From: Peribacillus sp. ACCC06369
GTDB lineage: Bacteria > Bacillota > Bacilli > Bacillales > DSM-1321
Length of the DNA stretch: 64,000 nucleotides
Reading direction: 5' to 3'
NCBI RefSeq assembly: GCF_030348945.1
Contig: NZ_JAUCEN010000002.1
Location: 558,001-622,000, forward strand
Below, in pieces: positions 52,306 to 62,213 of this stretch. Positions within the stretch are counted from its first letter, which is position 1. Each line of letters opens with the position of its first letter. Below the pieces are notes generated by a model. It saw only the letters and a program-made list of their open reading frames with translations, was not told where the DNA came from and ran no database searches. Made by a program: the position numbers and the translations under genes.

Positions 52306-53874
52306 TTGGATATTCAAAAATTCCAAGAAAGTATGTACAGTCTTATCGTTGAAACTTCAACGAATCTTCCAAAGGATGTTCGTCGTGCGGTCAAAAGTGC
52401 AAAACAACGTGAAAATGCAGGTACTCGTTCTGCATTGAGCTTGGCCACCATCACGAATAATATTACAATGGCTGACGACAATGTATCACCGATTTGTCAG
52501 GATACGGGTCTGCCGACTTTCAAAATAAAAACTCCAGTTGGCGTGAACCAACTTGAAATAAAAGAAGCAATCCGAAATGCAATCATTTTAGCAACAAAGG
52601 GCGGAAAACTTCGTCCAAACGCCGTTGACTCTTTATCGGGTGAAAATAGCGGGGATAACCTTGGGGAAGGTCTTCCTGTCATGAAGTTCGATCAATGGGA
52701 AAAAGACTACATTGATGTTCGTCTCATCTTAAAAGGCGGCGGCTGTGAAAACAAAAACATCCAATACAGTCTTCCTATGGAGCTTGAAGGATTGGGGAAA
52801 GCGGGCCGTGACTTGGACGGAATCCGTAAATGTGTCCTTCACTCTGTTTACCAAGCACAAGGACAAGGCTGCAGTGCCGGCTTCATCGGCGTTGGTATCG
52901 GCGGTGACCGTTCATCCGGATATGATCTGGCTAAGGCTCAACTTTTCCGCAGTAATGAAGATGTGAATCCGAATGAAGATCTTCGTAAACTTGAAGATTA
53001 CATCATGAAGACAGCTAATGAATTGGGAATCGGCACGATGGGCTTTGGCGGCGAAACTACACTGCTTGGATGTAAAATCGGTGTCATGCACCGTATTCCT
53101 GCAAGCTTTTTCGTATCCGTGGCTTATAACTGCTGGGCTTTCCGCCGTTTAGGAGTGAAAGTTAATCCGGAAACAGGCGAAATCAATGAGTGGTTATATC
53201 AAGAAGGAGAGAAAATCGACTTCGCTCTAGAAGCAGAAAAAGAAGCGAAGGAAGAAGTGGCAGCCGCTGTAGAACCCGACGTTGAAGCTTCCCGTGAAAT
53301 CACCCTGCAAGCACCTATCACGGAAGAGCAAATCCGTGAATTGAAAGTTGGTGACGTAGTTCATATTAACGGCAGAATGTATACGGGCCGTGACGCTATC
53401 CACAAACATTTATCTGAAAATCCTGCTCCAATCGACCTGGATGGACAAATCATCTATCACTGTGGACCAGTAATGCTGAAGGACGAAGAAGGTAAATGGC
53501 ATGTGAAGGCTGCGGGACCAACAACAAGTATTCGTGAAGAACCATACCAAGGTGATATCATGAAACGATTTGGCATCCGTGCAGTTATCGGTAAAGGCGG
53601 AATGGGACCAAAAACACTTGAGGCACTAAGTGAACACGGCGGCGTTTATCTAAACGCAATCGGCGGAGCTGCTCAATATTATGCAGACTGCATCAAATCC
53701 GTAGAAGGCGTGAACTTCACTGAATTTGGTATTCCTGAAGCAATGTGGCATCTGAATGTTGAAGGATTTACAGCCGTTGTTACCATGGATTCACATGGTA
53801 ACAGCTTGCATAAAGATGTTCAGCAATCTTCATTGGAAAAATTGGCACAATTCAAAGAACCAGTTTTTAAATAA
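52306..53874 (+). CDS. fumA: Fumarate hydratase, class I (iron-sulphur, fused alpha and beta parts)
   Basis: A 522-residue oxygen-sensitive fumarase that interconverts fumarate and malate using a [4Fe-4S] cluster. The alpha part runs to about residue 310 with cysteines in SPICQDTG (Cys64), QGQGCSAGF (Cys189) and LLGCKIG (about Cys256); a Glu/Ala-rich linker (EAEKEAKEEVAAAVEP) joins the beta part with GRMYTGRDAIHK and KAAGPTTSIREEP. TTG 52306 after AGAGGGGG is chosen because the family starts MDIQKFQ; ATG 52267 has a weak RBS and would add 13 basic residues. B. subtilis uses the class II enzyme instead, so class I here may be an addition. Confidence 0.92.
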   Translation: MDIQKFQESMYSLIVETSTNLPKDVRRAVKSAKQRENAGTRSALSLATITNNITMADDNVSPICQDTGLPTFKIKTPVGVNQLEIKEAIRNAIILATKGGKLRPNAVDSLSGENSGDNLGEGLPVMKFDQWEKDYIDVRLILKGGGCENKNIQYSLPMELEGLGKAGRDLDGIRKCVLHSVYQAQGQGCSAGFIGVGIGGDRSSGYDLAKAQLFRSNEDVNPNEDLRKLEDYIMKTANELGIGTMGFGGETTLLGCKIGVMHRIPASFFVSVAYNCWAFRRLGVKVNPETGEINEWLYQEGEKIDFALEAEKEAKEEVAAAVEPDVEASREITLQAPITEEQIRELKVGDVVHINGRMYTGRDAIHKHLSENPAPIDLDGQIIYHCGPVMLKDEEGKWHVKAAGPTTSIREEPYQGDIMKRFGIRAVIGKGGMGPKTLEALSEHGGVYLNAIGGAAQYYADCIKSVEGVNFTEFGIPEAMWHLNVEGFTAVVTMDSHGNSLHKDVQQSSLEKLAQFKEPVFK

Positions 53875-53881
53875 ATGTATG

Positions 53882-53919
53882 GCAAAAGACGCTCACCAAT
53901 CGGTTGAGCGTCTTTTGCT
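53882..53919. terminator. Bidirectional terminator after fumA
   Basis: GCAAAAGACGCTCA, eight-base loop, TTGAGCGTCTTTTGC, ending three bases before the convergent small gene. Confidence 0.85.
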
Positions 53920-53922
53920 ATC

Positions 53923-54060
53923 TTACTCTTCTATTTCCGGCAGTGGATCGACCCTCGAAGAATCCTCTAAATTCAATCCACTTTTCACAAAATGAATAAA
54001 CACTCCACCACCTAAACCAAGACAACCAACAAAGCCTAACGTGATAACCCATTCCAGCAT
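53923..54060 (-). CDS. Small single-helix membrane protein (45 aa)
   Basis: ATG 54060 follows AAGGGGGG by six bases. The peptide starts MLEWVITLGFVGCLGLGGGV, one Gly-rich membrane helix, and ends in an acidic tail LEDSSRVDPLPEIEE. It is convergent with fumA and shares its terminator; it is divergent from another small membrane protein. No family is recognised. Confidence 0.6.
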   Translation of the reverse strand: MLEWVITLGFVGCLGLGGGVFIHFVKSGLNLEDSSRVDPLPEIEE

Positions 54061-54171
54061 TTCATTCCCCCCTTGCTAAATGTATATGAAAAAAAAGGCG
54101 ATAATTACCTTAGAAAAGTACAATCTTTTGGAACGGTCGCACATACATTAGAAGAGAAAGGGGGGATTTTC

Positions 54172-54357
54172 ATGCAGAATAGCTACATCTTATTCTTTAT
54201 CGCCATGTTAACCGGTTTTGCTTTCATCAAACTTCCTGTGGCAAACACGATCTTCTCCGGTCTTGAAACATTCCTGGACGTAGTCGGAATTGTAACAGTT
54301 CTCATTTTCGCTATCGCCATTATTTGGAAAGCGGCACAAGCGTTATTTAAAGGATAA
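54172..54357 (+). CDS. Small two-helix membrane protein (61 aa)
   Basis: ATG 54172 follows AAAGGGGGG by seven bases; the frame is open upstream but without RBS. Two hydrophobic helices, SYILFFIAMLTGFAFIKLPV and VVGIVTVLIFAIAIIW, flank a short polar loop. Function unknown; conserved small proteins of this kind are common in Bacillus. Followed by a terminator. Confidence 0.7.
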   Translation: MQNSYILFFIAMLTGFAFIKLPVANTIFSGLETFLDVVGIVTVLIFAIAIIWKAAQALFKG

Positions 54358-54370
54358 ACCAATATGGAGG

Positions 54371-54402
54371 GGCCAATCCTTTTCGGAGGAAAGGCCTTTT
54401 TT
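54371..54402 (+). terminator. Intrinsic terminator
   Basis: GGCC-AATCCTTT, loop, AGGA-AAGGCC followed by TTTTTT. Confidence 0.7.
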
Positions 54403-54434
54403 GCGTGGGATTAAGATTTTGTTGAGAGGAATCG

Positions 54435-54605
54435 TCCCACAATTCGATAATTCGTTCTAAAGCGGGAATAATTCGACCCCCAACCCGATAATCCGCCCTA
54501 AAGCGAGGATAATTCGATCCCCAACCCGATAATCCCGCCCTAAAGCGAGAATAATTCGACCCCAACCCGATAAATTCGACCCACAATTCGATAATTCGAC
54601 CTTCA
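54435..54605. repeat. Degenerate 20-21-bp tandem repeat with GATAATTCG core
   Basis: GATAAT or GAATAAT recurs at steps of 20-22 bp (54445, 54465, 54487, 54508, 54528, 54549, 54569, 54590), with a higher-order unit of about 41 bp (AACCCGATAATCCGCCCTAA). It fills the gap between a terminator and pdaA; no coding function is visible. Confidence 0.85.
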
Positions 54606-54670
54606 CAATATCATGCATATAAATCTCTATGTTCCAAACACTAAGAAAAAAGAACATGGGGGATATTCCA

Positions 54671-55456
54671 ATGAAAAAAATGGTGATTTTTTCCGCTTTT
54701 ATATGCTTGATATGCTCTTTGGCAAGTCCAGCTTTTGCGGAATCCTATAACTGGGGTTTCAATAAAGGAAGAAATGGGACACCTGCCGATGCCGGTAAAA
54801 AATTCAATGAAATGCTGCCTAAATATGAAGCGATTTATAAAGGGGATACAAAGAAAAAAGACGTTTATTTAACATTTGATAACGGTTATGAAAATGGTTA
54901 TACGGCACAGATTTTAGATGTTCTGAAGAAACATAAGGCTCCGGGAGCTTTTTTTGTCACGGGTCATTATTTAAAAACGGCGCCTGAGCTTGTTATCCGT
55001 ATGGCTAATGAAGGGCATATCGTGGGGAACCATTCATGGAACCATCCGGATATGACCAGCGTGACGGACGATGTCATTCGCACTGAGCTCGAGCGGGTAA
55101 AAAAAGCGACGGAAAAATTAACCGGGCAACAGGGAATGAATTACTTAAGGCCGCCTCGTGGGGTATTTAATGAAAGAACAATGAAAATCGCAAAAAGAGA
55201 AGGGTATTACCACATCTTTTGGTCACTGGCATATAGAGACTGGATTGTCGATCAACAAAAGGGTGCCGCGTTTGCACACGATGAGGTGCTTAAGCAGATA
55301 CATCCCGGCGCGATATTATTACTGCATACAGTATCGAGGGATAATGCGGAAGCACTTGACTCGATACTGACGGATCTTGAAAAACAGGGATACACATTCA
55401 GCAGCCTTGATGATTTAATGATTGAGAAACAATTGCCAAACCGAATGCTTTATTAA
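54671..55456 (+). CDS. pdaA: Muramic-lactam-forming N-acetylmuramate deacetylase PdaA
   Basis: A 261-residue exported polysaccharide deacetylase needed for muramic-delta-lactam in the spore cortex and so for germination. ATG 54671 is followed by a signal peptide (MKKMVIFSAFICLICSLASPAFA). The NodB domain shows YLTFDNGYENG (Asp-Asn instead of Asp-Asp, typical of PdaA), HSWNHPDMT with the two metal His, RPPRGVFNE and LLHTVSRDN. The RBS is a weak GGGGGAT. In B. subtilis it is expressed in the forespore under sigma-G. Confidence 0.93.
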   Translation: MKKMVIFSAFICLICSLASPAFAESYNWGFNKGRNGTPADAGKKFNEMLPKYEAIYKGDTKKKDVYLTFDNGYENGYTAQILDVLKKHKAPGAFFVTGHYLKTAPELVIRMANEGHIVGNHSWNHPDMTSVTDDVIRTELERVKKATEKLTGQQGMNYLRPPRGVFNERTMKIAKREGYYHIFWSLAYRDWIVDQQKGAAFAHDEVLKQIHPGAILLLHTVSRDNAEALDSILTDLEKQGYTFSSLDDLMIEKQLPNRMLY

Positions 55457-55459
55457 AAT

Positions 55460-55500
55460 TAAAAGCGGGTCCTGTAGTGATGATTCAGGTCCCGCTTTTA
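55460..55500 (+). terminator. Terminator of pdaA
   Basis: AAAAGCGGGTCCTG pairs with CAGGTCCCGCTTTT across an 11-base loop. Confidence 0.8.
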
Positions 55501-55578
55501 TCCATTCTCCTCTATTTCAAGTAATATTTCTGGAAACATGCTATAATACGTGGAAAACTGCTAAAGGATGGATCGATT

Positions 55579-56463
55579 GTGTGGACAGAAAAATTACAGG
55601 TTCAAGGACCCTATAATTTCGATCTAGTTCTCGAACGATTATCGTTAGACCCACTTCAGGTAGTTGATTTTACTAACAGGACGGTAAAAGTTCCGCTATA
55701 TATAGAAAAAGAACCAATCGTTTTGCAGGTTCAGGCAATTGGGAATATCGAAGAACCATTTTTTATCATCAAAGGTCATTCAGAAGAGGACAAGTCTAAA
55801 GCAATCGAACGGTTAAAAAAGGTTTTTCATTGGCATCAGCCATTAGAAGGCGTTTCCCAGCATTTTCGGGAATCCGATTTGCGGGAAATCTTCGAGGAGC
55901 ACCGCGGTACAGCCATAGTCTTGGACTTCGATTACTACAGTTGCCTCGTCAAATGCATCATACATCAGCAATTAAACCTATCTTTTGCTCATACGCTCAC
56001 GGAACGATTCGTTAAAACATTCGGCTACCAGATAGAAGGTGCCTGGTTTTATCCGACACCGGAAACAACCGCCCAACTTCAAGTTGAGCAATTAAGGGCC
56101 ATTCAATTCAGTGGCCGGAAAGCGGAATACGTCATCGGGCTTTCCGAGCAAATCATTCAGGGCCATCTCAATCTTGGTATAATGGATAAGCTTTCCGATC
56201 AAGAGGTTATGGATACACTAATAAAAATACGCGGTATCGGTAGATGGACGGCTGAAAACTTCCTGCTTTTTGGACTCGGCCGGCAGAACCTATTTCCCAA
56301 AGCCGATATTGGCATTCAAAATGCCTTGAAAATATTATATGGCTTACCGCAAAAGCCAACCCAAGAAGAAATGGAATCCTATAGTGTGAACTGGGCTCCA
56401 TATCTAAGCTACGCTTCCCTCTATTTGTGGAGAAGCATCGAAAAACGGAGTGAAAAGAAATGA
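55579..56463 (+). CDS. yfjP: DNA-3-methyladenine glycosylase II family (AlkA-like, YfjP)
   Basis: A 294-residue base-excision DNA glycosylase. The N-terminal 100 residues form a TBP-like domain; the HhH-GPD fold follows with [20 protein letters not shown], the hairpin [19 protein letters not shown] and the catalytic Asp in [15 protein letters not shown] 55579 is ten bases after AAAGGATGG. It corresponds to B. subtilis YfjP, between pdaA and rlmCD, and its stop overlaps the rlmCD start by four bases, so the two are co-translated. Confidence 0.88.
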   Translation: MWTEKLQVQGPYNFDLVLERLSLDPLQVVDFTNRTVKVPLYIEKEPIVLQVQAIGNIEEPFFIIKGHSEEDKSKAIERLKKVFHWHQPLEGVSQHFRESDLREIFEEHRGTAIVLDFDYYSCLVKCIIHQQLNLSFAHTLTERFVKTFGYQIEGAWFYPTPETTAQLQVEQLRAIQFSGRKAEYVIGLSEQIIQGHLNLGIMDKLSDQEVMDTLIKIRGIGRWTAENFLLFGLGRQNLFPKADIGIQNALKILYGLPQKPTQEEMESYSVNWAPYLSYASLYLWRSIEKRSEKK

Positions 56464-57845
56464 CAAACATTCAAGATACAAAACTGGAAGTGAATCAAAC
56501 CCTTCCCCTTACCATTAAACGGCTTGGCATTAACGGAGAGGGAGTCGGTTATTTTAAAAAGAAAGTCGTCTTCGTCCCTGGAGCATTACCAGGTGAAGAA
56601 ATTGTAGCTTTGGTCACAAAAGTACAGCCAAACTTTACCGAAGCGAAAATTAAAACCATCCGGAAAGAATCGCCACATCGGATTGCAGCACCATGTCCGG
56701 TTTACGCAGAGTGCGGCGGATGTCAGTTACAGCATTTAAGCTATGACCAGCAGCTTGTAGAAAAACGCGATATCGTCATTCAAGCGATGGAACGTCATTC
56801 GGAATTCCCAGTTTCTTCATTAAATATAAAAGAAACGATCGGCATGGAAGATCCATGGAATTATCGCAATAAAAGTCAGTACCAAGTAGGCCAAAAAGAT
56901 GGCAAATTGATTGCTGGTCTTTACGGTTTGAATTCCCATACACTGATCGATATCCCGAATTGCCTTGTACAGCATAAGGCAACCAATAAAGTAACACGTA
57001 CGGTGAAAAAGATACTAAAGAACCTGAATATCTCGATTTATAACGAAAGAAAAAGAAAAGGTGTAATCCGTACGGTCATTACTCGGGTAGGCTTTGAAAC
57101 AGGTGAAGTGCAGGTTGTCCTTGTCACAGGAGCGGAAGAAATTCCACAAAAGGATCAGCTGCTTAAACAAATTCGTGACCAACTGCCAGAAGTGAAATCG
57201 GTCGTTCAAAACATCAACAACCAAAACACCTCACTTATCTTTGGGGAAAAAACGATTCATTTGGCAGGCGAAAAAGTCATCAACGAAACATTGGGTGACA
57301 TATCATACGAACTATCAGCGCGTACATTCTTCCAGCTTAACCCGGTCCAAACTGTTCGCTTATATGATGAAGTGAAAAAAGCAGCAGCTTTAACCGGCAC
57401 GGAAAAAGTCGTTGACGCTTATTGCGGCGTAGGGACCATTGGACTATGGCTGTCTGAAAATGCCAAAGAAGTCCGAGGAATGGACGTCATTAAAGAATCC
57501 ATTGAGGACGCCAAGAAAAATGCAAAAAAACATAATCGTAACAATGTATACTATGAAACAGGCAAAGCCGAGAATATCCTGCCACGCTGGACCAAAGAAG
57601 GCTGGAAACCGGATGTACTCGTCGTCGATCCGCCAAGATCAGGCTGTGATCAATCCCTACTGCAAACAATCTTGAAAGTTAAACCGAAAACCATTGTGTA
57701 CGTATCATGTAACCCATCCACATTGGCGAAGGACTTACAAGAACTAAGCAGTTCATATAGCGTTGAAACCATGCAGCCGGTGGACATGTTCCCGCAGACG
57801 AGTCATGTTGAAGTAGTTACCTCGTTGAAGCTGATTAAAGAATAA
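56460..57845 (+). CDS. rlmCD: 23S rRNA (uracil-C5)-methyltransferase RlmCD
   Basis: A 461-residue SAM-dependent methyltransferase; the B. subtilis homologue modifies U747 and U1939 of 23S rRNA. An N-terminal TRAM domain (residues 10-70) is followed by the iron-sulphur ligands [10 protein letters not shown] (Cys79, Cys85, Cys88) plus a Cys near residue 167. The methyltransferase domain shows [23 protein letters not shown] and the catalytic Cys in [13 protein letters not shown]. It overlaps yfjP by four bases. Confidence 0.92.
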   Translation: MTNIQDTKLEVNQTLPLTIKRLGINGEGVGYFKKKVVFVPGALPGEEIVALVTKVQPNFTEAKIKTIRKESPHRIAAPCPVYAECGGCQLQHLSYDQQLVEKRDIVIQAMERHSEFPVSSLNIKETIGMEDPWNYRNKSQYQVGQKDGKLIAGLYGLNSHTLIDIPNCLVQHKATNKVTRTVKKILKNLNISIYNERKRKGVIRTVITRVGFETGEVQVVLVTGAEEIPQKDQLLKQIRDQLPEVKSVVQNINNQNTSLIFGEKTIHLAGEKVINETLGDISYELSARTFFQLNPVQTVRLYDEVKKAAALTGTEKVVDAYCGVGTIGLWLSENAKEVRGMDVIKESIEDAKKNAKKHNRNNVYYETGKAENILPRWTKEGWKPDVLVVDPPRSGCDQSLLQTILKVKPKTIVYVSCNPSTLAKDLQELSSSYSVETMQPVDMFPQTSHVEVVTSLKLIKE

Positions 57846-57853
57846 GCAGAAGG

Positions 57854-57885
57854 ATCCGGGAATCTGTAAAAGGTTCTCGGATTTT
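57854..57885 (+). terminator. Terminator of yfjP-rlmCD
   Basis: ATCCGGGAATCT and AGGTTCTCGGAT pair with one bulge and lead into TTTTCC. Confidence 0.65.
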
Positions 57886-57962
57886 CCTCTGCGTTTATTT
57901 CCATCCATTTGTGAAATAATGAAGGTACTGTGAAAATTGAGAAATACATAGGAGGTTATTAG

Positions 57963-58484
57963 ATGCATAATCATGATATATTAATTCGATTAAGATACGC
58001 GCTGGATATAAAAAATAACGATATGGTAGAGATATTTAAACTTGGGGACATTGAAGTGACAAGAGAAGAAGTCATGCAGATGCTCACAAAACCAAAAGAT
58101 GATTACTATGATGAATACGACGATGATATAGATGAAGATGAAGAAGGGATAAACTGCAATAACATGATGTTAGAGTCCTTTTTAAATGGCTTGATCATTT
58201 TTAAAAGAGGGAGACAAGAGCCAAAACCTGGTCAGCCTCAAAGCCAGGCACCGGCTGTAAAGAATAAGGAAAGTGTGAATAATATCCTTCTGAAGAAACT
58301 GAAAATAGCATTGACATTAACCAGTGAGGATATGATTGATATCTTGGAGGAAGCAGGAGTCATGATAACCAAAGGAGAACTAAGCGCTATTTTAAGAAAA
58401 GTTGGCCATAGGAATTATAAAGAGTGCGGAGATCGATACGCCAGGAATTTCTTAAAAGGATTAGCTTTGAAATATAGGGGATAA
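57963..58484 (+). CDS. DUF1456 family protein (two tandem domains)
   Basis: A 173-residue soluble protein with two copies of the DUF1456 unit: NHDILIRLRYALDIKNNDMV at the start and NNILLKKLKIALTLTSEDMI in the second half, each followed by an EVTREEVMQ/VMITKGELSA helix and an NFLKGL/SFLNGL ending. A strongly acidic linker (DDYYDEYDDDIDEDEEG) lies between. RBS AGGAGG. E. coli YehS is a relative; function unknown. Confidence 0.85.
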   Translation: MHNHDILIRLRYALDIKNNDMVEIFKLGDIEVTREEVMQMLTKPKDDYYDEYDDDIDEDEEGINCNNMMLESFLNGLIIFKRGRQEPKPGQPQSQAPAVKNKESVNNILLKKLKIALTLTSEDMIDILEEAGVMITKGELSAILRKVGHRNYKECGDRYARNFLKGLALKYRG

Positions 58485-58623
58485 GGGTTCAGGAAATAGC
58501 AACTATTTTAATCAAGTACATCATATTAGGCACTGGTTTCGGGAAAAACATTTCCGATTTCAGGGTCTATTTCTTTTCGTTTGATTTTATTGAAGACACT
58601 AGAAAGTGTGAAATGGGAAAAAA

Positions 58624-58653
58624 AGCAGAAGGTGTCCCTAAGGCACCTTCTGC
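58624..58653. terminator. Perfect hairpin downstream of the DUF1456 gene
   Basis: AGCAGAAGGTG and CACCTTCTGCT pair perfectly. The A-run on its left (GGGAAAAAAAGC) makes it a better terminator for the minus strand. Confidence 0.65.
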
Positions 58654-58866
58654 TCATTTAGACAAGTTCATTAACCTTTTAAAAAGTCTGGCTTTGTGAA
58701 ATTGGGATGGGGATATTCATAGTCATTCTCCTTTTTCCCTTTGGATATCTCTTCTTGTTAATTATTTCACTTATGCTGAAAATAGATGTAGGAATAAACT
58801 CAAGCCTAACTTGAAGGAGAAGATCTAGTTGGTATCCTTATTGTTTATCAAGAAAAGGAGCGGTAT

Positions 58867-58998
58867 ATGTACAATCTTCAAAGAATGCCGATATCTTTTC
58901 CACCAATGAACATACTTTCAAGTGACATGCGGTATATATGTTTATATATCGGTGTTGTAATTGGATCAAATCCCAAACGGAGTTTACTTTGTGATTGA
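58867..58998 (+). CDS. Hypothetical small protein (43 aa)
   Basis: ATG 58867 follows AAAAGGAG by seven bases. The peptide begins MYNLQRMPISFPPMNILSSD and contains one hydrophobic segment (YICLYIGVVIG). No family is recognised and it may be a chance frame. Confidence 0.3.
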   Translation: MYNLQRMPISFPPMNILSSDMRYICLYIGVVIGSNPKRSLLCD

Positions 58999-59378
58999 GT
59001 TATTGTTAAAAAAAACCAATAATTATTATGGTTAATTTGACCTATTAGATGACGAATTTTGTAATAGGGGAAAACAAAAATTCAGAGGGTCCTTTACTTA
59101 AAAAGATGAACCCGTAATGTAAATTCGAAGTCGGCATCAAAGAAAGGAACTGGCTTCAATTTTAGCTGTGCATAAGGTGTGGATAATGGAAGGGGGAAAT
59201 GGGAAAAATCCTAATTCCTCCTGATCATGTGCATAACATTTTTTAATTTTCTTGTACGTGAAATTTACCTCAACTTTCAGGAGCTGGTCATCAGCTTTTT
59301 TTATGGAACTAAATGGAAGTTTGGATGGGCCCTTTGTTGTGTATTTGACTCAAACTGTCCATTTGAACCATGGAAAAC

Positions 59379-59410
59379 GATAAAAAAAGAGGATAATTAA
59401 ATCCTCTTAG
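59379..59410 (-). terminator. Terminator of the 43-residue acidic protein gene
   Basis: On the minus strand AGAGGATTTAATTATCCTCT is followed by TTTTTTATC, just after the stop codon. Confidence 0.75.
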
Positions 59411-59411
59411 A

Positions 59412-59543
59412 TTACTTGTCTTCCTTTATTTGGTCATCGGATTTTTGAACGATTTCTTTTAATTCTCCTATGTCACCTTTTGCATTGATAATTTCAAAAA
59501 TCTCATTTAAGCCTTCTGAGGTTTTTTCATCTTCTGTTTTCAC
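59412..59543 (-). CDS. Small acidic protein (43 aa)
   Basis: GTG 59543 follows AAGGAGGG by eight bases, and the frame ends directly before an intrinsic terminator, so the complete gene signal set is present. The peptide (KTEDEKTSEGLNEIFEIINA, KGDIGELKEIVQKSDDQIKE) is rich in Glu, Lys and Asp and probably helical. No family is recognised. Confidence 0.6.
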   Translation of the reverse strand: MKTEDEKTSEGLNEIFEIINAKGDIGELKEIVQKSDDQIKEDK

Positions 59544-59922
59544 TTTATAACCCTCCTTATTTGTGATCATTTGTTAAGGTCTCCAAAAAACCAGAAGATA
59601 AAACATAGGTTAACTTGGAAAATTGATGATGATATTCTCTTTGAATTTACCCCGATTTAAACACATTTTTGAGCGATCTTTATTACAAAACTACAAAAAT
59701 TCCGATTTTTTTGTCCACACAATATGGACAACCTTAAAATTTTCTATTATTATGATTGATATAACTATTAGTATAAAGGGATTTAGGTTACTTCCCTATG
59801 TGTTTATGGAGAGGACACGTGTATTTTTAGAAAAAAAGAGTAAATTTCAGTATTCTTGAAATTGGGGTAAAACATATAATAATCCTGCACTTATTCCAAC
59901 CATCAATGAGGGGGTATATTAA
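59544..59922. other. Upstream region of kbl
   Basis: An AT-rich stretch of 379 bases. GTCCACACAATATGGAC (59713-59729) is a small inverted repeat that could be an operator. No convincing gene was found; an open frame at 59623-59859 has no RBS and low-complexity content. Confidence 0.5.
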
Positions 59923-61113
59923 ATGTCTAGTGAAATATTAAATAAATTTTTGAAAGAAAATTTGGAAGATTTAAAAGAAAAAGGCCTTTACAACGTTATT
60001 GATCCTGTAGAAGGTCCAAACGGTCCGGTAATCACCATTGCAGGCAGAGAGTTAATTAATTTATCATCAAATAACTATTTAGGTTTAGCGACAGATCGAC
60101 GATTGATAGAGGCTTGCATAGAAGCAACGAAAACATATGGTGTCGGAGCTGGTGCCGTTCGTACGATCAACGGAACATTGGATATTCATGTCAAATTAGA
60201 AGAAAAGCTTGCTGAATTTAAACATACAGAAGCGGCGATTGCTTATCAATCGGGCTTCAATTGTAATATGGCAGCGATTTCAGGAGTGATGGATAAACAT
60301 GATGCCATTCTTTCGGATGAATTGAATCATGCTTCTATCATTGATGGATGCCGATTATCCAAAGCAAAGATTATTCCCTTCATTCATTCGGACATGGACG
60401 ATTTACGAGCGAAAGCACGTCAAGCAAAAGAGTCCGGATTGTATAACAAGGTCATGATCATTACTGATGGCGTTTTCTCGATGGATGGGGATATTGCCAA
60501 GCTCCCTGAAATTGTTGAGATTGCAGAAGAGTTTGATTTAATTACTTATGTTGATGATGCACATGGCTCAGGGGTATTGGGTAATGGTGCTGGAACGGTA
60601 AAACACTTCGGGTTATCGGATAGAGTGGATTTCCAAATTGGAACTTTATCCAAAGCGATAGGTGTTGTAGGTGGCTATGTAGCAGGAAAGAAAGATTTAA
60701 TTGATTGGTTAAAAGTGAGAAGTCGTCCATTTTTATTTTCAACTGCTGTCACACCGGGAGCAGTTGCAGCTAGTATAGAAGCCATTGATATTTTGATGAA
60801 TAGCTCAGATCTTCAAAATAAGCTATGGGAAAATAGCGAGTACTTGAAAAAGGGCCTAAAAGAATTAGGGTTTGATATCGGGGAGAGCGAAACACCGATT
60901 ACGCCTTGCATTATAGGAGATGAAGCAAAAACGCAGCAATTCAGTAAGAGACTGAATGAAGAAGGCGTGTATGCTAAATCCATCGTATTTCCTACCGTTC
61001 CAAAGGGAACAGGAAGAGTGAGGAATATGCCTACAGCTGCTCATACAAAAGAGATGCTGGATAGTGCACTAGCCATTTATGAAAAAGTAGGAAAAGAGAT
61101 GTCGATCATTTAA
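59923..61113 (+). CDS. kbl: Glycine C-acetyltransferase (2-amino-3-oxobutyrate CoA ligase)
   Basis: A 396-residue PLP enzyme of the alpha-oxoamine synthase family that splits 2-amino-3-oxobutyrate with CoA into glycine and acetyl-CoA. Motifs: [46 protein letters not shown] and the PLP lysine in [12 protein letters not shown] (about Lys244). RBS GAGGGGG. The next gene encodes threonine dehydrogenase, which makes its substrate. Confidence 0.95.
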   Translation: MSSEILNKFLKENLEDLKEKGLYNVIDPVEGPNGPVITIAGRELINLSSNNYLGLATDRRLIEACIEATKTYGVGAGAVRTINGTLDIHVKLEEKLAEFKHTEAAIAYQSGFNCNMAAISGVMDKHDAILSDELNHASIIDGCRLSKAKIIPFIHSDMDDLRAKARQAKESGLYNKVMIITDGVFSMDGDIAKLPEIVEIAEEFDLITYVDDAHGSGVLGNGAGTVKHFGLSDRVDFQIGTLSKAIGVVGGYVAGKKDLIDWLKVRSRPFLFSTAVTPGAVAASIEAIDILMNSSDLQNKLWENSEYLKKGLKELGFDIGESETPITPCIIGDEAKTQQFSKRLNEEGVYAKSIVFPTVPKGTGRVRNMPTAAHTKEMLDSALAIYEKVGKEMSII

Positions 61114-61154
61114 GGGAATTGCTTGCTGCAGAGAGAAAAAGGGGAGGGATTTTG

Positions 61155-62114
61155 ATGAAAAAGGTCTTGGTAACGGGGGCTTTAGGTCAAATAGGTTCAG
61201 AACTTACGCTGAAAATGAGAGAGATTTATGGATCTGATAATATCATTGCAACAGATATTCGGAAAACGGACAGCGATGTTGTCCAATCAGGTCCATTCGA
61301 GACTTTAGATGTTACAGATGAAAAAGCGATGTTTAATATGGCAAAAAAACATGAAGTGGATACGATCATACATTTAGCTGCTTTATTGTCAGCAACAGCT
61401 GAAAAGAAGCCTCTATTAGCTTGGCATTTAAACATGGGCGGATTGGTCAATGCTTTGGAATCGGCACGGGAACTTGATTGCCAATTATTTACACCGAGTT
61501 CAATTGGTGCGTTTGGTCCAAGCACACCTAAGGATTGTACACCGCAAGACATCATTCAAAGACCGAATACGATGTACGGAGTTAATAAGGTATCAGGGGA
61601 GTTATTATGTGATTATTACCATCATAAATTTGGGGTTGATACGAGGGGTCTTCGATTCCCGGGATTGATTTCATATGTTACACCTCCCGGCGGGGGAACA
61701 ACCGATTATGCAGTTGAAATTTACTACGAATCGATTAAAAACAAGCGATATACTTCTTACATTGATAAGGGAACGTATATGGATATGATGTATATGCCTG
61801 ACGCATTAGCTGCCATCATTAACCTAATGGAGGCCGATGCCTCAAAATTAAAACATCGGAATTCTTTCAATGTGTCTGCAATGAGCTTTGATCCGGAGCA
61901 AATTGCAGCCGAGATAAAAAGGCATATTCCGGAATTTGTCATGAATTATGACGTAGATCCAGTAAGACAATCCATTGCCGATAGTTGGCCAAATACAATA
62001 GATTCAACCTGTGCAAAAGAAGAGTGGGGATTTAAGGCGGAATATGATTTGGAAAAAATGACGAATGATATGTTGGTGAAGCTGAAATTAAGGTCACTTT
62101 TAGTAACAGCATAA
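61155..62114 (+). CDS. tdh: L-threonine 3-dehydrogenase, short-chain (epimerase-like) type
   Basis: A 319-residue NAD-dependent enzyme oxidising threonine to 2-amino-3-oxobutyrate. The Rossmann motif is [12 protein letters not shown], and the catalytic pair lies in [10 protein letters not shown] (Tyr141, Lys145); [12 protein letters not shown] and [10 protein letters not shown] are typical for this subgroup. ATG 61155 after GGGGAGGG is used; the frame is open 12 codons upstream. B. subtilis and E. coli use an unrelated zinc-dependent Tdh, so the pathway here pairs Kbl with the SDR form. It starts 41 bases after kbl. Confidence 0.93.
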   Translation: MKKVLVTGALGQIGSELTLKMREIYGSDNIIATDIRKTDSDVVQSGPFETLDVTDEKAMFNMAKKHEVDTIIHLAALLSATAEKKPLLAWHLNMGGLVNALESARELDCQLFTPSSIGAFGPSTPKDCTPQDIIQRPNTMYGVNKVSGELLCDYYHHKFGVDTRGLRFPGLISYVTPPGGGTTDYAVEIYYESIKNKRYTSYIDKGTYMDMMYMPDALAAIINLMEADASKLKHRNSFNVSAMSFDPEQIAAEIKRHIPEFVMNYDVDPVRQSIADSWPNTIDSTCAKEEWGFKAEYDLEKMTNDMLVKLKLRSLLVTA

Positions 62115-62131
62115 ATATATCTGCTAGTAGC

Positions 62132-62163
62132 CGAATAAAAGAGTTGTAATACTCTTTTATTCG
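62132..62163 (+). terminator. Perfect hairpin ending the kbl-tdh operon
   Basis: CGAATAAAAGAGT, loop TGTAAT, ACTCTTTTATTCG: a 13-bp stem 18 bases after the tdh stop. There is no T-run behind it, so it may act with a factor or protect the 3' end. Confidence 0.65.
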
Positions 62164-62213
62164 AGTTACTATATTCAGATAACGTTTAAGGATTTCACTT
62201 TTAAAACCAATAA

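Larger units (their letters stand above)
58485..59411. other. Gene-poor stretch with small candidates only
   Basis: Besides the hairpin at 58624-58653 and the small frame at 58867-58998, a minus-strand open stretch at 59138-59349 reads LLKVEVNFTYKKIKKCYAHD and HTLCTAKIEASSF. It has no proper start and may continue in another frame (DADFEFTLRVHLFK), so it could be a decayed gene. Nothing here can be named. Confidence 0.4.

Noticed and set aside
58660..58735. Minus-strand peptide ending in DYEYPHPNFTKPDFLKG
   Set aside because: The sequence looks protein-like, but the only start codons near the AAAAAGGAG are in another frame and give a 13-15-residue peptide; recorded only as a possible relic.
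59713..59729. Terminator at the GTCCA/TGGAC hairpin before kbl
   Set aside because: The T-run precedes the stem on the plus strand and an A-run follows it on the minus strand, so neither direction fits; at most an operator.
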